Shown piece after piece: positions 52,638 through 61,924 of a stretch of 64,000 nt of DNA (within the stretch, counting starts at the first letter, position 1; the number at the start of each line of letters is the position of its first letter). Under the pieces are notes generated by a model, which saw nothing but the letters and a program-made list of their open reading frames with translations, had not been told where the DNA came from and did not search any database. Origin of the DNA: Roseiarcus sp963794655 (lineage in GTDB: Bacteria > Pseudomonadota > Alphaproteobacteria > Rhizobiales > Beijerinckiaceae); NCBI GenBank assembly GCA_963794655.1, contig CAWCEV010000006.1, positions 1,302,001-1,366,000 on the forward strand. Reading direction: 5' to 3'. The position numbers and the translations under genes are program-made.

Positions 52638-53603
52638 TTAACAGACTTTCCTTAAGTAGATACTGCCACCCGCATCCAAAATAGTCGATTTTGACTCGTT
52701 AAATCGGCAACTCCAGCTATCCAAGGGTAAAAAACCAACCTTACTGTTGTTATTATCAGGCCACGTATTCAACAAACTATTGAGCCAAAACATTATCTCG
52801 AAATTATTATTGTACATAAGAAATGCCCTAAGAAAATAAGCTTCGTTCCATAACACGCCATTTTCGACTAGAGATTCTGGATACCTGAAAGGAAATCTGA
52901 CGTCGTGAAAATGAATAACAACTCCAGAAGCCAACATGGGAAGAATATTAAAAATAATAGTTACAAGATCACCCCCGAGCTTTACAACATGAGACGAGTC
53001 AATAAACAATATATCATTCTCACCTAGTGAGTTAAATAAATCTAGATCTATCGATTGGACTTTCCGCTCGATTATTTTCACTTTGTTTTCGTCACCAGGT
53101 AGCAGGTGCCCGCGAAGGTTATCGCAATACGGATCAATAAACGTGCATTTCACCGAAGATCCTAGATATTTATCACTCGTGTCCAACATGCATGCCGATG
53201 ACCATCCTGAGCCAACTTCAATAATATTGCGTGGCTTAAGCGTGCGCATCATATAATGCAATATCGGTGCGTCATCATAAGAAAACGTGTCATTTTCTAT
53301 ATCGAAGCGCAGCCTCTTCTCGAGGGAATAGAACGGTACATCTTCTTGCATCTCCTGAAACGCAGCGAGAAGGGAGCGCTGTGAATCGAGACGTAAATCG
53401 ATACCCGCAAGTGTCGGGGTTCGATAAAAAGTAGAGGCTCTGAATTCCTTTATTTCCGTCGAATTTGGAACAACGCTATAATAATGGCCCGCAGGATATG
53501 CTTCGACGACGCCCCCATGAAATGTGGTTAACTGGATCCCGAAAGGTGCAAGAACTCGATTGCTAGCAAGTCTAAGATTTTGCCTCCATCTAACCATTGA
53601 CAT
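52638..53603 (-). CDS. Class I SAM-dependent methyltransferase
   Basis: 321 aa from ATG 53603, with AGAAGGA upstream. Motif I of the SAM site is IIEVGSGWSSACMLDTSDKY (about residues 127-146). FIDPYCDNL (motif II acidic residue), DILFIDSSHVVKLGGDL (motif IV) and VIHFHDVRFPFRYPES follow. This is the Methyltransf_24 type often found in glycan loci, where it may methylate a sugar or cap a chain; a Wzt with a C-terminal domain is present, and methyl caps are typical ligands of such domains, so a link is possible. The gene is strongly AT-rich, unlike its surroundings, which suggests horizontal transfer. Confidence 0.83.
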   Translation of the reverse strand: MSMVRWRQNLRLASNRVLAPFGIQLTTFHGGVVEAYPAGHYYSVVPNSTEIKEFRASTFYRTPTLAGIDLRLDSQRSLLAAFQEMQEDVPFYSLEKRLRFDIENDTFSYDDAPILHYMMRTLKPRNIIEVGSGWSSACMLDTSDKYLGSSVKCTFIDPYCDNLRGHLLPGDENKVKIIERKVQSIDLDLFNSLGENDILFIDSSHVVKLGGDLVTIIFNILPMLASGVVIHFHDVRFPFRYPESLVENGVLWNEAYFLRAFLMYNNNFEIMFWLNSLLNTWPDNNNSKVGFLPLDSWSCRFNESKSTILDAGGSIYLRKVC

Positions 53604-53678
53604 GAATCCTTCTCAGATTGTTGCTCACAGGAGAGACGGCGTGAACCGCTCCGGCTTTGCCGGGCGATTTTGTTTGAG

Positions 53679-54090
53679 TCACGCGGCCATGGCTTTGTCG
53701 TTCAGCCTGGCGAAGTAGCGTTCCTCAGCTTCGGCCGGTGGGATGAAGCCGATGGGCTCCAATAACCGGCGATTGTTGAACCAGTCCACCCACTCGAGGG
53801 TTGCGAACTCGCCGGCCTCGAGGTTGCGCCACGGGCCTCGTCGATGGACGACTTCAGCTTTGTAGAGACCGTTGATCGTTTCGGCGAGGGCGTTGTCGTA
53901 AGAGTCGTCGACGCTGCCGACGGAAGGCTCAATTCCGGCTTCGGCGAGCCGCTCGGTGTATTTGATCGAAACATATTGGGCGCCGCGATGGCTATGATGG
54001 ACGAGGCTGCCGCGGCTGGCAGGCTTCGTCATGAAGCGCCTGTTCGAGGGCGCCCAGGACAAAGTCCGCATGCGCTTTCCGGCTGGCCCG
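53679..54090 (-). pseudogene. IS3-group transposase OrfB C-terminal remnant
   Basis: The minus-strand frame reads ASRGSLVHHSHRGAQYVSIK, YTERLAEAGIEPSVGSVDDS, YDNALAETINGLYKAEVVHR and WVDWFNNRRLLEPIG, ending at 53679. It contains the second catalytic Asp region (HHSHRGAQY, with Asp of the usual HSDRGSQY changed to His) and the Glu (AETINGLYK). The N-terminal half is missing. Confidence 0.75.
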
Positions 54091-54164
54091 CCAACCGACG
54101 ATCCGCCGGGTGATCCGCCCCCAATGAATTGGTCCGCCTTGAGGTATGCCTTTAGGAAGGCCTG

Positions 54165-54505
54165 GACCTGCCCCGAACGCTGGCCGCCTATGGGGGAATT
54201 TCCCGTCCTATGACGCCATCGGCCGGCTGGAGGCTCCGATGGATTTCATGAACTCCGTCGGGGTCTTGTTGCCGATGGAGCTGTGGGGCGCGTCTGAACG
54301 CCTCGCATTTTACCTGGGCGTTGGCCATGACAAGAACCAGTTTTGATCGATGCACTTGGCCCGAACTTTCCGGTTGAACGCCTCGATACGGCTATTGGTG
54401 CTGGGCTTGCCAGGCCTCGAAAAATCGAGCGTGACGCCATTGATGTAGGCCCAGAGATCGAGATCGCGGGAGATGAATTCCGGGCCGTTGTCGACGCGGA
54501 TCCAA
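54165..54505 (-). pseudogene. IS3-type transposase OrfB remnant (inverted relative at 45603-45830)
   Basis: On the minus strand from about 54505: RVDNGPEFISRDLDLWAYIN, GVTLDFSRPGKPSTNSRIEA, FNRKVRAKCIDQNWFLS, then a frameshift, and SIGNKTPTEFMKSIGASSRP with a stop. It keeps the second Asp and a Glu region. The short stretch 54091-54164 holds no gene. Confidence 0.7.
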
Positions 54506-54825
54506 GGCGACGAGCAGGGCTATTTCGCAGACAGGGCCTATGACAGCCAAGCCCTGCGCGAGATCCTCGAGCGTCGCGGCCTCATCGATGGGATCGCGTG
54601 GAAGGTCAAGCACGCCCGCTATCCGCTCGAGCCTTGGAAAAATTCCTCAGCGCCTGGGCGACCAGCATCCGCTCAGGCGTCGAGCGCGCCTTCGCCACGA
54701 TGAAGCGCTGGTACGGGATGGGTCGCGTCCGCTATCTGGGGCTCGCGCGCAACGCCTGCCATCTTCGATTCGTCGCCGCGGCGATGAACATGAAGCGGGC
54801 GCTCGTCCTCATGGACAAAGCCTAA
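54506..54825 (+). pseudogene. IS5-family transposase C-terminal remnant
   Basis: Plus-strand pieces read GDEQGYFADRAYDSQALREI, GIAWKVKHARYPLEPW and, after a frameshift near 54640, SIRSGVERAFATMKRWYGMG and ARNACHLRFVAAAMNMKRAL to a stop at 54825. This is the DDE_Tnp_1 end of IS5-type transposases, with the Glu in VERAFATMKR. The join to the IS3 remnant at 54505 is abrupt. The sequence 54826-55115 holds no gene. Confidence 0.75.
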
Positions 54826-55115
54826 AAGCACGAAAGCCCGTACTCGCCCGCCAACCTCCGCGACCCCAAGACCGACCGCGTCTCAAACAAAAACCCGGCG
54901 ACCTCGGAACTCAAACCGAGCTTGCCGAGCCCTTGAGGCCCGACCCTTCCGCCCAAATCAACCAGCCGCCAAAACCCTCAATTTTGAGAAGCTCTCTGTG
55001 AGAGCATTTCTGAAAAATACAAGCGTCGTATTTGCGGGCATCTGACTTCGAATTCTCGTGGCGGCATTGCCACGGAGCCCGTAAGGTTCCGGCCGTTTTC
55101 GCGAAGGGAAAGTCG

Positions 55116-57533
55116 ATGGCGTCTCGCTCGTATCTCGCAATGATGCTGAGGGCGATTGCATGTTTGCACATTTGTCAGCTTTTTGGTGCGACCCCAAGCT
55201 TTTCGGCTACGGCCGGAGCGCCCTCGGTCAACGAACTCGTCATCGTGAAAGGCCAGACAAGCGACGCCGTCATCGTGCGAGCGCCCGGGGCGGGACCATA
55301 CGAACGCCTGGCTGCCGACGACTTGGCCAAATATATTGAAATGATGACGGGGGTGAAACCGCCTATCGCCGAAACGCCGAACGCTATCGAAGCCGCGCTC
55401 GCAAGTCGCCACCCTCTCTTGATCGTGGGAGATGAGGCTCTCACGGCGAAGCCCGACTTGCGCGCAATCCTCGCATCGGTCGTCAAGAAGGCCCCTTATT
55501 TGCGCACCGACGGGATAGTGCTGCGTCGCGAGGCCAATCGGGTCTTCGTCGCGGGCAATGACGACGAAGCGCACTATTTCGCCGCGGTCGAACTGCTTCG
55601 CCGGTGGGGCGTGAGATGGTTCATGCCAGGCGAATTCGGCGAGTGCGCGCCGGACGAGCAAGAATTGACGATCGGCGATCTCGATTATGCCTATTCGTCG
55701 CCATTCGAAATACGTTCCTATTGGACCTCTTGGCTCGGCGATGAGACGGGCCAAGAAATCTTCCAGAAAAGAAACATGCTGACCGGTCGCAACGACCTGC
55801 CGCCGGACGGGCATGCCCTCCGCGCCTATACGAAAGGTCTGGGAACAAATGAATTCAGTTTTTCGCTTACAGATCCAAAAACGGCGACTCAGATCGCTGC
55901 TAATGTGGAAAACCTTTACGCCGCAGGCAAGAGTTTTTCCTTATCGATCGAGGATGGGCTGTTTTCGCCGGAAAACGAACCCGATCCGGAATTAACGCGT
56001 CTGCAATGGGATAAATATTTCCTGACCTGGTCGGTAACCGACGCGATGCTTGAATTATACAATAATATAGCCCGCATTTTACGCGAGAAGCATCCGACGA
56101 GCCCATCGAAGATAGGTTTTCTCGCTTATTCGAACATGACCTTGCCCCCCGTGCGCGACATGACAACAGATCTGATGTTGTTCACCGAATTGGCGCCGAT
56201 CGACATCGATCCGAACCACGGCATGGACGATCCGCGATCGCCGCAGAAACAAGAGTTTCGTGAAATATTGAATAAATGGGCGAAGGTGACCCAGGGCCGC
56301 CTCACCATCTATGATTACGACCAGTCAATGCTGGTCTGGCGTGATTTGCCCAATCCGTCACAAATGGCATTCCGTGAGGATGTAAACCACTATCGCGACG
56401 CGGGCATTTTGGGCGTCAACACCGAAAGCCGCAACGCTTTGGCGACGACGTTCATAAATCTATATTTGCGCGCGCAGCTGTTGTGGAATCCGATGGAGGA
56501 CGTCGACGCCCTTCTCGATGATTTCTACGCGAGGTTTTTTGGCCCGGCGGCCGGGCCAATGAAAAAATATTGGGATACGATATACACGGCTTGGCAAGAC
56601 ACGATTGTCACCGAGCACGAGTATTTTGTGGCTCCCGCGATTTATACGCCAGATGTCGTCGAAAAATTGGGGAGATATTTGCGCGAAGCCGAGGCGTCGA
56701 TCCAGAAAATGGACGCTAGAGACGGTCATTTATCGCGAAATCAACAGCGTTATCTCCAACGCATGCGTTTTATGCGTCTGAGCTACACGGTGCTTCAATC
56801 CTATTTGTCAATGGTCAGGTCGGCGGCGAGGGATGTCGATTTCGCCGCGGCGGTTGACGCGGGAGAGCGTGGTCTGCGAGCGCGCAACGAGCTGACAGCG
56901 ATGAACAAGGCCTTCACGACGACCCGTATAGAAAACGGCTACGCCTTTTGGCCTGGCGAGGTCCAGCAATATCGGGAGCTGATCCCGTTCACCAACGGCG
57001 AAAAGGGAACGCTGATCGCAAAGCTTCCGCTGGTATGGGTCTTTCATCGAGATCCCCTCAGAAATGGAATGGAGAAGGGGTTTCTCGACGGCCCGATCGA
57101 CCTGTCGTACTGGAACGCCCACGGACAGGAATTCGACGTCAATACAAAAAAGGACTATCCGCTCGATCAATGGGAGATGATCCAGACGGACCTCTATGTC
57201 CAGGCACAAGGCGTGCGCCAACCAGATCAGCAGAGTTTTGTCGGTGATCTATGGTATCGTACGAATCTGAACCTTTCCGCGGACCAGGCGGCCGCTTCGC
57301 CACACCTTTATTTTCCAGGCCTGTTCAACTCCTGTGAATTATATGTCAACGGAAGCGAGGTGGCGCAGAGGCAACAGAAGGATATGTGGTGGTGGAACGA
57401 TTATCGCTTCGAATGGGACGCGGCGCTGGGCGACCGGTTGAGGGCCGGGGACAATGCGATCGCCCTTCGTTGTCACGACGCGATCCACCTCGGCGGAATA
57501 TTTCGTCGACCGTTTCTCTATGCGCCGCGCTAG
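55116..57533 (+). CDS. Large secreted DUF4838-domain protein (glycoside-hydrolase-like)
   Basis: 805 aa from ATG 55116 with GAAGGGAAAG upstream; the track start at 55032 is not supported by a ribosome site. A Sec signal peptide covers about residues 1-32 (ending FSATA-GA). Residues about 40-170 have the alpha-glucuronidase N-terminal-like fold (AADDLAKYIEMMTGVKPPIA, LIVGDEA, and FAAVELLRRWGVRWFMPGE near 180). The DUF4838 barrel follows (SIEDGLF, GFLAYSNMTLPP, LRAQLLWNPMEDVDALLDDF). The last 150 residues resemble a beta-sandwich (WYRTNLNLSADQAA, LYVNGSEVAQRQ, LRCHDAIHLGGIFRRPFLY). It probably cleaves or trims a uronic-acid glycan in the periplasm or outside. Catalytic residues cannot be assigned from sequence alone. 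Confidence 0.82.
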   Translation: MASRSYLAMMLRAIACLHICQLFGATPSFSATAGAPSVNELVIVKGQTSDAVIVRAPGAGPYERLAADDLAKYIEMMTGVKPPIAETPNAIEAALASRHPLLIVGDEALTAKPDLRAILASVVKKAPYLRTDGIVLRREANRVFVAGNDDEAHYFAAVELLRRWGVRWFMPGEFGECAPDEQELTIGDLDYAYSSPFEIRSYWTSWLGDETGQEIFQKRNMLTGRNDLPPDGHALRAYTKGLGTNEFSFSLTDPKTATQIAANVENLYAAGKSFSLSIEDGLFSPENEPDPELTRLQWDKYFLTWSVTDAMLELYNNIARILREKHPTSPSKIGFLAYSNMTLPPVRDMTTDLMLFTELAPIDIDPNHGMDDPRSPQKQEFREILNKWAKVTQGRLTIYDYDQSMLVWRDLPNPSQMAFREDVNHYRDAGILGVNTESRNALATTFINLYLRAQLLWNPMEDVDALLDDFYARFFGPAAGPMKKYWDTIYTAWQDTIVTEHEYFVAPAIYTPDVVEKLGRYLREAEASIQKMDARDGHLSRNQQRYLQRMRFMRLSYTVLQSYLSMVRSAARDVDFAAAVDAGERGLRARNELTAMNKAFTTTRIENGYAFWPGEVQQYRELIPFTNGEKGTLIAKLPLVWVFHRDPLRNGMEKGFLDGPIDLSYWNAHGQEFDVNTKKDYPLDQWEMIQTDLYVQAQGVRQPDQQSFVGDLWYRTNLNLSADQAAASPHLYFPGLFNSCELYVNGSEVAQRQQKDMWWWNDYRFEWDAALGDRLRAGDNAIALRCHDAIHLGGIFRRPFLYAPR

Positions 57534-57967
57534 TGGTCAAAATCGATCGGAAGAGTAAGGCGCAATCTCTGAGATTTCCGCGGCTTGCACGGAAGACCGA
57601 GGATTCGAAGCGTCTGATTCTTTCCAATAGATCGCTGCGAGAGGCGTGTTCCATCCGCGCAAGATAGAAGCGCTATTAGTGCCATCCTCGGACGAAGAAA
57701 GACAATGTGTAGTGCCATTTTTAGGCAATTCCTTCTCCATACTGCCAGTTGCTCTTGCGGCAAAGAAATCTCTGATCCGACTTGAAGCATGCTATATTTA
57801 GTAACGTACTTTAGCCGTTTGCTCTTTGAGCTTGCCTCAAGAGCCGGTGGTTTTCCTCGACATGGCGTATACTGTATTTGTCTTTTCGGACTTTTGTCCC
57901 CGCTAGCCCGCGGTACCGAGGAGGTTGCGATTAAAATGGGGATTAATCCTGCTCGGTTTACTTAAAC
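57534..57967. other. Intergenic upstream of the EpsG-like gene
   Basis: 434 bases. AT content rises towards 57967. No gene is visible; the stretch probably holds the terminator of the DUF4838 gene and the promoter of the next gene, but neither is clear. Confidence 0.4.
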
Positions 57968-59005
57968 ATGATCTATGATTTGGTGTACGGCAGTTTGCTT
58001 TTGTGCGGCGTGATTTCTGGTGATCATCATGATGTTAGGCGATTTTTCTACCTGTTTTGGCTTTTTTTTCTTTTTGTCTTTGCTGCATACCGACTTGAGG
58101 TTGGCTGTGATTGGGACGGATATAAAAATATCTTCGAAAATCTGCGATATGTTGATGTTTTTGACGCGAGTCAGCAACGTGAAGCACTTTTTGCACTTGC
58201 TAATATGTTGCTACATAGGTACGAACTTGAGTATCCTTACATAAACGTTATCTGCGCTTTCATTTTCTTTTTTGGCCTGCACAGGCTGGCGAAACGTGAG
58301 CCTGATCCCTATGGGATACTTGTGCTAGCCTTCCCTGTCTTGATTATTAACATGCCAATGTCTGGCATCCGACAAGCTGCCGCTATTGGAATCATGTGCT
58401 TCGCCTATAATGCCTTCAACGACAGGAGGCTTATCCGCTTTGTTTTTTGGGTGATTGCAGCATCGGGCTTTCACGCGAGCGCAGTGTCTTTTTTGATTTT
58501 GGCTCCGTTCGTGCAGGGAGAACCGACGCGCCGCCGGTTCGTCATTGCTGGGATCATTACATTGCCAGTCGCCGCGCGATTTATTCTTACTCTTGATTCT
58601 TTCCGTGAATATTCTGATAAGTATACTGGAGTATCCAATATTGTTGCCTCTGGCGCGCCATTTCGAACTGGACTTCTGGCATTGACCGGTGCCTGGTTCT
58701 TGTGGAGTTTCCGGCGAGATTGGCAGAGTCGGTCCATTAACGACTACAAGCTAGTTTGGTTTGGGTCAATTTTGATGATAGCTACATTCCCGATATCCTT
58801 CTACTCTTCGGTGATCGGGGACAGATTCGCATATTACTTCGTGCCAATTCAGCTGTTATTTCTAGCACGATTACCTTTTCTTACGCCAGGCAGTCGGATT
58901 GCCGGGCTAGTTCCTTACATTGGGGGGGCTGTATACCTTGCAGTGTGGACTCAAACCTCTGCCCTATTTGAAAAATGCTACCTTCCGTATAAATTCTGGT
59001 GGTAA
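57968..59005 (+). CDS. epsG: EpsG-family polysaccharide polymerase-like membrane protein
   Basis: 345 aa from ATG 57968. About nine to ten membrane helices. The EpsG/Wzy-like family pattern is visible: YRLEVGCDWDGYKNIFEN (the GxDWxxY loop, residues about 42-59), then EALFALANMLLH, INMPMSGIRQAAAIGIMCFA (the SGIRQ motif about 135-150) and FHASAVSFLIL. It is expected to polymerise lipid-linked repeat units on the periplasmic side. The gene is AT-rich and lies in an island of different composition, followed by gene-free debris. Confidence 0.86.
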   Translation: MIYDLVYGSLLLCGVISGDHHDVRRFFYLFWLFFLFVFAAYRLEVGCDWDGYKNIFENLRYVDVFDASQQREALFALANMLLHRYELEYPYINVICAFIFFFGLHRLAKREPDPYGILVLAFPVLIINMPMSGIRQAAAIGIMCFAYNAFNDRRLIRFVFWVIAASGFHASAVSFLILAPFVQGEPTRRRFVIAGIITLPVAARFILTLDSFREYSDKYTGVSNIVASGAPFRTGLLALTGAWFLWSFRRDWQSRSINDYKLVWFGSILMIATFPISFYSSVIGDRFAYYFVPIQLLFLARLPFLTPGSRIAGLVPYIGGAVYLAVWTQTSALFEKCYLPYKFWW

Positions 59006-60002
59006 CTTCGGCGCTCCGTCCGGGAAGATAAGGAATAGTCAGAATTGGCAAGCAGGTACTTCTTGCAACTTCCGGCAAAGGCGCGCGTTCTTCGTGGGTA
59101 GTGGCCCGATGGGTGTGGGGGCCAAATAAGGTTCTCGCCCCATATGAATTAGGCAATCCGGCTAGAGCTTTGATGGCTCCTGAGCCTAAAAAGACCGCTA
59201 TGGTCAGCGTCGATCCAGTTGGACCCGGAAGCAGGCCAAGGGCTGCGAGCAAAGTCATTGCCGCAAACTCCGAAGTGCGGCAATTTCGCGCCTACATAAT
59301 TCGTTGGCTGAGATATCGCCGTGCTCGATCATTGGCCTGCCCTGCTGGAAGGGAATGTATTGTGGGATTCGGACCTGACTGTGCTTCCACATTGAATCGG
59401 GATCTCGGACACCCAATTTATTCCCCACTATAATGATCACCCGAAGGAATTACTGGAAAAAAGTCTTGAAATCTGATGAAACTGAAAAGCGCCTATTCCG
59501 CGCGGCGCCGCGATTTCGATTGGAATCTTAGAAAACCTCCTCGCGGAGGCTCGGTGGGCGCCCGCAGGCGGTTACTTGCGCCGGCGAGCCGCAACGCGGG
59601 TGCATAGATGCTTAAGACCCCGGCCCAAGACTGGTTCCAGGGATTGCTCTTTTCTTACCGCTGCAGCGGGCGACGCCACCCCATTCGGGAACGGATCTGG
59701 CAGGTGATGGTCGATTTCGGCGGTAACTCCGCGTTATAGTCCCACTTCGGGTTCCGGCGGGACGACGGAGGCTTGCTTTTCCGACCCGTGCACAAACCCA
59801 AGCGCATTGACCACATCCCTCTGGCAGTTCAATTCGGTTAGACAAAACCTTTTCGAGTGGGTAAGGATAACCAGCAGACGATCTTCCGACTTAATCGCCG
59901 TCAAGAACGGTTCCGCTTCGCGGGGCCACTTCATTCTATTGGGAATCCTTCCTGCCGCGGCCCCCGCCGTTCCGCTGCGCGGGATGGGCTGCGATACAAA
60001 AT
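59006..60002. other. About 1 kb without a supported gene
   Basis: Short frames occur on both strands (for example 59101-59433 plus and 58881-59258 minus), but none has a recognisable domain or ribosome site. A perfect hairpin CCTCC-TCGC-GGAGG lies at 59536-59549 without a following T-run. The stretch probably holds degraded genes. Confidence 0.4.
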
Positions 60003-61199
60003 ATGAAACTCATCCTGTTTGCGAATACGGACTGGTATCTCTACAATTTTCGGAGGTCACTTGCGCTCGCTGCCAAGTCCGAAGGGCACGACGTCCTTCT
60101 CGTTTCCCCAGCCGGTCCCTACGGTCAAAAGCTGCTCGATCTCGGCTTACGCTGGATTCCGGCGCCGATGGAGCGCCGCAGCCTCAATCCGTTTCATGAA
60201 TTGGCGCTCCTCGTATGGTTGTGGCGGCTCGTGCGCGCTGAGAAGGCGGATGTCGTGCACAGCTTCACGATTAAATGTGCAGTCTATGGCGGACTCGCGG
60301 CGCGCTTCGCTGGCGCGGCCCGGGTCAATGCCGTTGCGGGGATGGGCTACGTTTTCATAAGCGACGAACCGTTGGCGCGTGTGCTGCGACCGATCGTGTG
60401 GGCGCTGTTGCGTCAGGCGCTAGGCGGCGTCGGCGCGCGTCTTATCCTTCAGAATGTTGATGATATTTCTCTCTTCGAGAAGACCGGCATCGGCTTGGCC
60501 CCGCATATCCGACTGATCCCCGGCTCGGGCGTGGATTGCAGCCGATTCATACCGCCAGAAGAGAGCGAGCGCACGCAACCCCTGCGTGTCGTCCTAGCGG
60601 CGCGTATGCTCTGGGACAAGGGCGTGCGCGAGTTTGTCGAGGCGGCGCGTACGCTTGAATTGCAAGGCCGCACTTTGCGTTTCCAACTCGCCGGAGCGCC
60701 AGACCCCGGTAACCCTGCATCGATTCCAGAATCGGTGCTGCTCGACTGGCAGGCAGTCGGCCTCGTCGAGTGGCTCGGTCATGTCGACGACATGCCGGCG
60801 CTGCTGGCGAGTGCAGACATCGTCGTGTTGCCGAGCTATCGCGAGGGGCTGCCGAAAAGCCTGATCGAGGCCGCCGCATGTGCGCGTCCGCTGGTCACGA
60901 CCGATGCGCCAGGCTGTCGTGATGTTGTGACCCACGGGGTTGATGGGCTTCTCGTCCCCGTTCGCGCGGTCTCTGGGTTGGCGCAAGCGATTGCGCGCCT
61001 CCAAGACGACCGTTCTCTCGCGCGCAGGCTGGGCGAGGCGGCACGCGCTAAGGCGCTTGCCGAATATGACGAGCGCCGCATCGTCGCACGCACTCTCGAT
61101 GTCTACTACGAACTGTTAGGCGAACCTCCAACAGGCTCCAACCTGCTGCAAAACGACGGCCGGGGCGAGAGGCGGAGACCGGTAGACCCGCGAGCCTGA
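60003..61199 (+). CDS. Glycosyltransferase family 4 (PglA/WbnK-like)
   Basis: 398 aa from ATG 60003. The N-terminal MKLILFANTDWYLYNFRRSL and GPYGQKLLDLGLRWIP are typical of the PglA-type GT4 group, which adds the second sugar to an undecaprenyl-linked monosaccharide. VVHSFTIKCAVYGGLAARFA, GMGYVFIS, RLIPGSGVDCSRF, VVLAARMLWDKGVREFVEAA and the C-terminal VVLPSYREGLPKSLIEAAAC with E-x7-E also appear. A frameshifted relative is at 27887-28398. Next to the initiating glycosylphosphotransferase (opposite strand), it could act as the second enzyme of repeat-unit assembly. Confidence 0.88.
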   Translation: MKLILFANTDWYLYNFRRSLALAAKSEGHDVLLVSPAGPYGQKLLDLGLRWIPAPMERRSLNPFHELALLVWLWRLVRAEKADVVHSFTIKCAVYGGLAARFAGAARVNAVAGMGYVFISDEPLARVLRPIVWALLRQALGGVGARLILQNVDDISLFEKTGIGLAPHIRLIPGSGVDCSRFIPPEESERTQPLRVVLAARMLWDKGVREFVEAARTLELQGRTLRFQLAGAPDPGNPASIPESVLLDWQAVGLVEWLGHVDDMPALLASADIVVLPSYREGLPKSLIEAAACARPLVTTDAPGCRDVVTHGVDGLLVPVRAVSGLAQAIARLQDDRSLARRLGEAARAKALAEYDERRIVARTLDVYYELLGEPPTGSNLLQNDGRGERRRPVDPRA

Positions 61200-61589
61200 A
61201 GCGGCCCCGTCGAGCGCGTGGAACAAACCAACTCGCTTTTCGCTTGCTCCCAATCCCAAAATTCGGCCGCCTGCCTGCCCCAATTCAGTATGGGGCGCGC
61301 TCGGTCAAGGATGAAGCCCACCTACGGGCACGCGATGGCTAGCGCGCTCACGACATAGTCAGAGAACGGCAAGCACAGCGATCGTCGGTTGTCCCCGGCG
61401 TGGCGGGGGAGAGGCGGACATCGTCGCCTCACGCACCCCACAACGGCTCGCATAGGGGAGGCCATCAATGCGCCGCTACCCCGACTTGTGCTCAATTGGG
61501 CATCGTCGACAGAGGCCAAGCCGTCCTGGTCAGCGATCCTTGGTAGAGCCAATTCCACTTTTCAGTGCGGCGAGGTAGTCGGCCTCCGG
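61200..61589. other. Intergenic, no gene seen
   Basis: About 390 bases between the convergent GT4 gene and the HNH fragment. No domain, repeat or hairpin stands out. Confidence 0.35.
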
Positions 61590-61868
61590 TCACCGAGAAT
61601 GCGAGCGCGATTTTCGCCATAACTGGAGGGCAATGGGCAGCGGATCGATACTAACAGCAGCCCACCAAGAGGCTTCATCGCTGTAGGTGTGAAGATCACG
61701 GTGATGCAATCGACAGACTGGGACCGTGTACTCATCACTGACCTTGCGCCCAACTGCAACTGGTCGCGCGGCTTCGGCGAGGCTCAAGTCGACCTCACCC
61801 GGGGGCGCGCCCGGCGAATGGCATTGGTCACTGACCCGCTCGGCGATCCCGATTCTGTCCGCAAGCAT
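61590..61868 (-). pseudogene. Fragment of the ERF-associated HNH-like domain
   Basis: The minus-strand frame ending at 61590 reads GRKVSDEYTVPVCRLHHRDL, then HTYSDEASWWAAVSIDPLPI and ALQLWRKSRS. It matches residues about 340-392 of the ERF-HNH protein at 8947-10176 (GRKVSDEYTVPVCRLHHRDL identical). The upstream zinc half and the whole ERF domain are missing. The two copies differ by several substitutions, so the split is not recent. Confidence 0.8.
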
Positions 61869-61924
61869 TCAGTCCGGCTCATCGACCGGATTCCCTCTGA
61901 GGCCGGGAACGGCTCAGTAGCCAA

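Noticed and set aside
58881..59258. 125-codon minus-strand frame overlapping the end of the EpsG-like gene
   Set aside because: No domain or ribosome site; it partly overlaps a real gene. The hydrophobic start is not enough.
59536..59549. Rho-independent terminator CCTCC-TCGC-GGAGG
   Set aside because: The stem is only 5 bp and no T-run follows.
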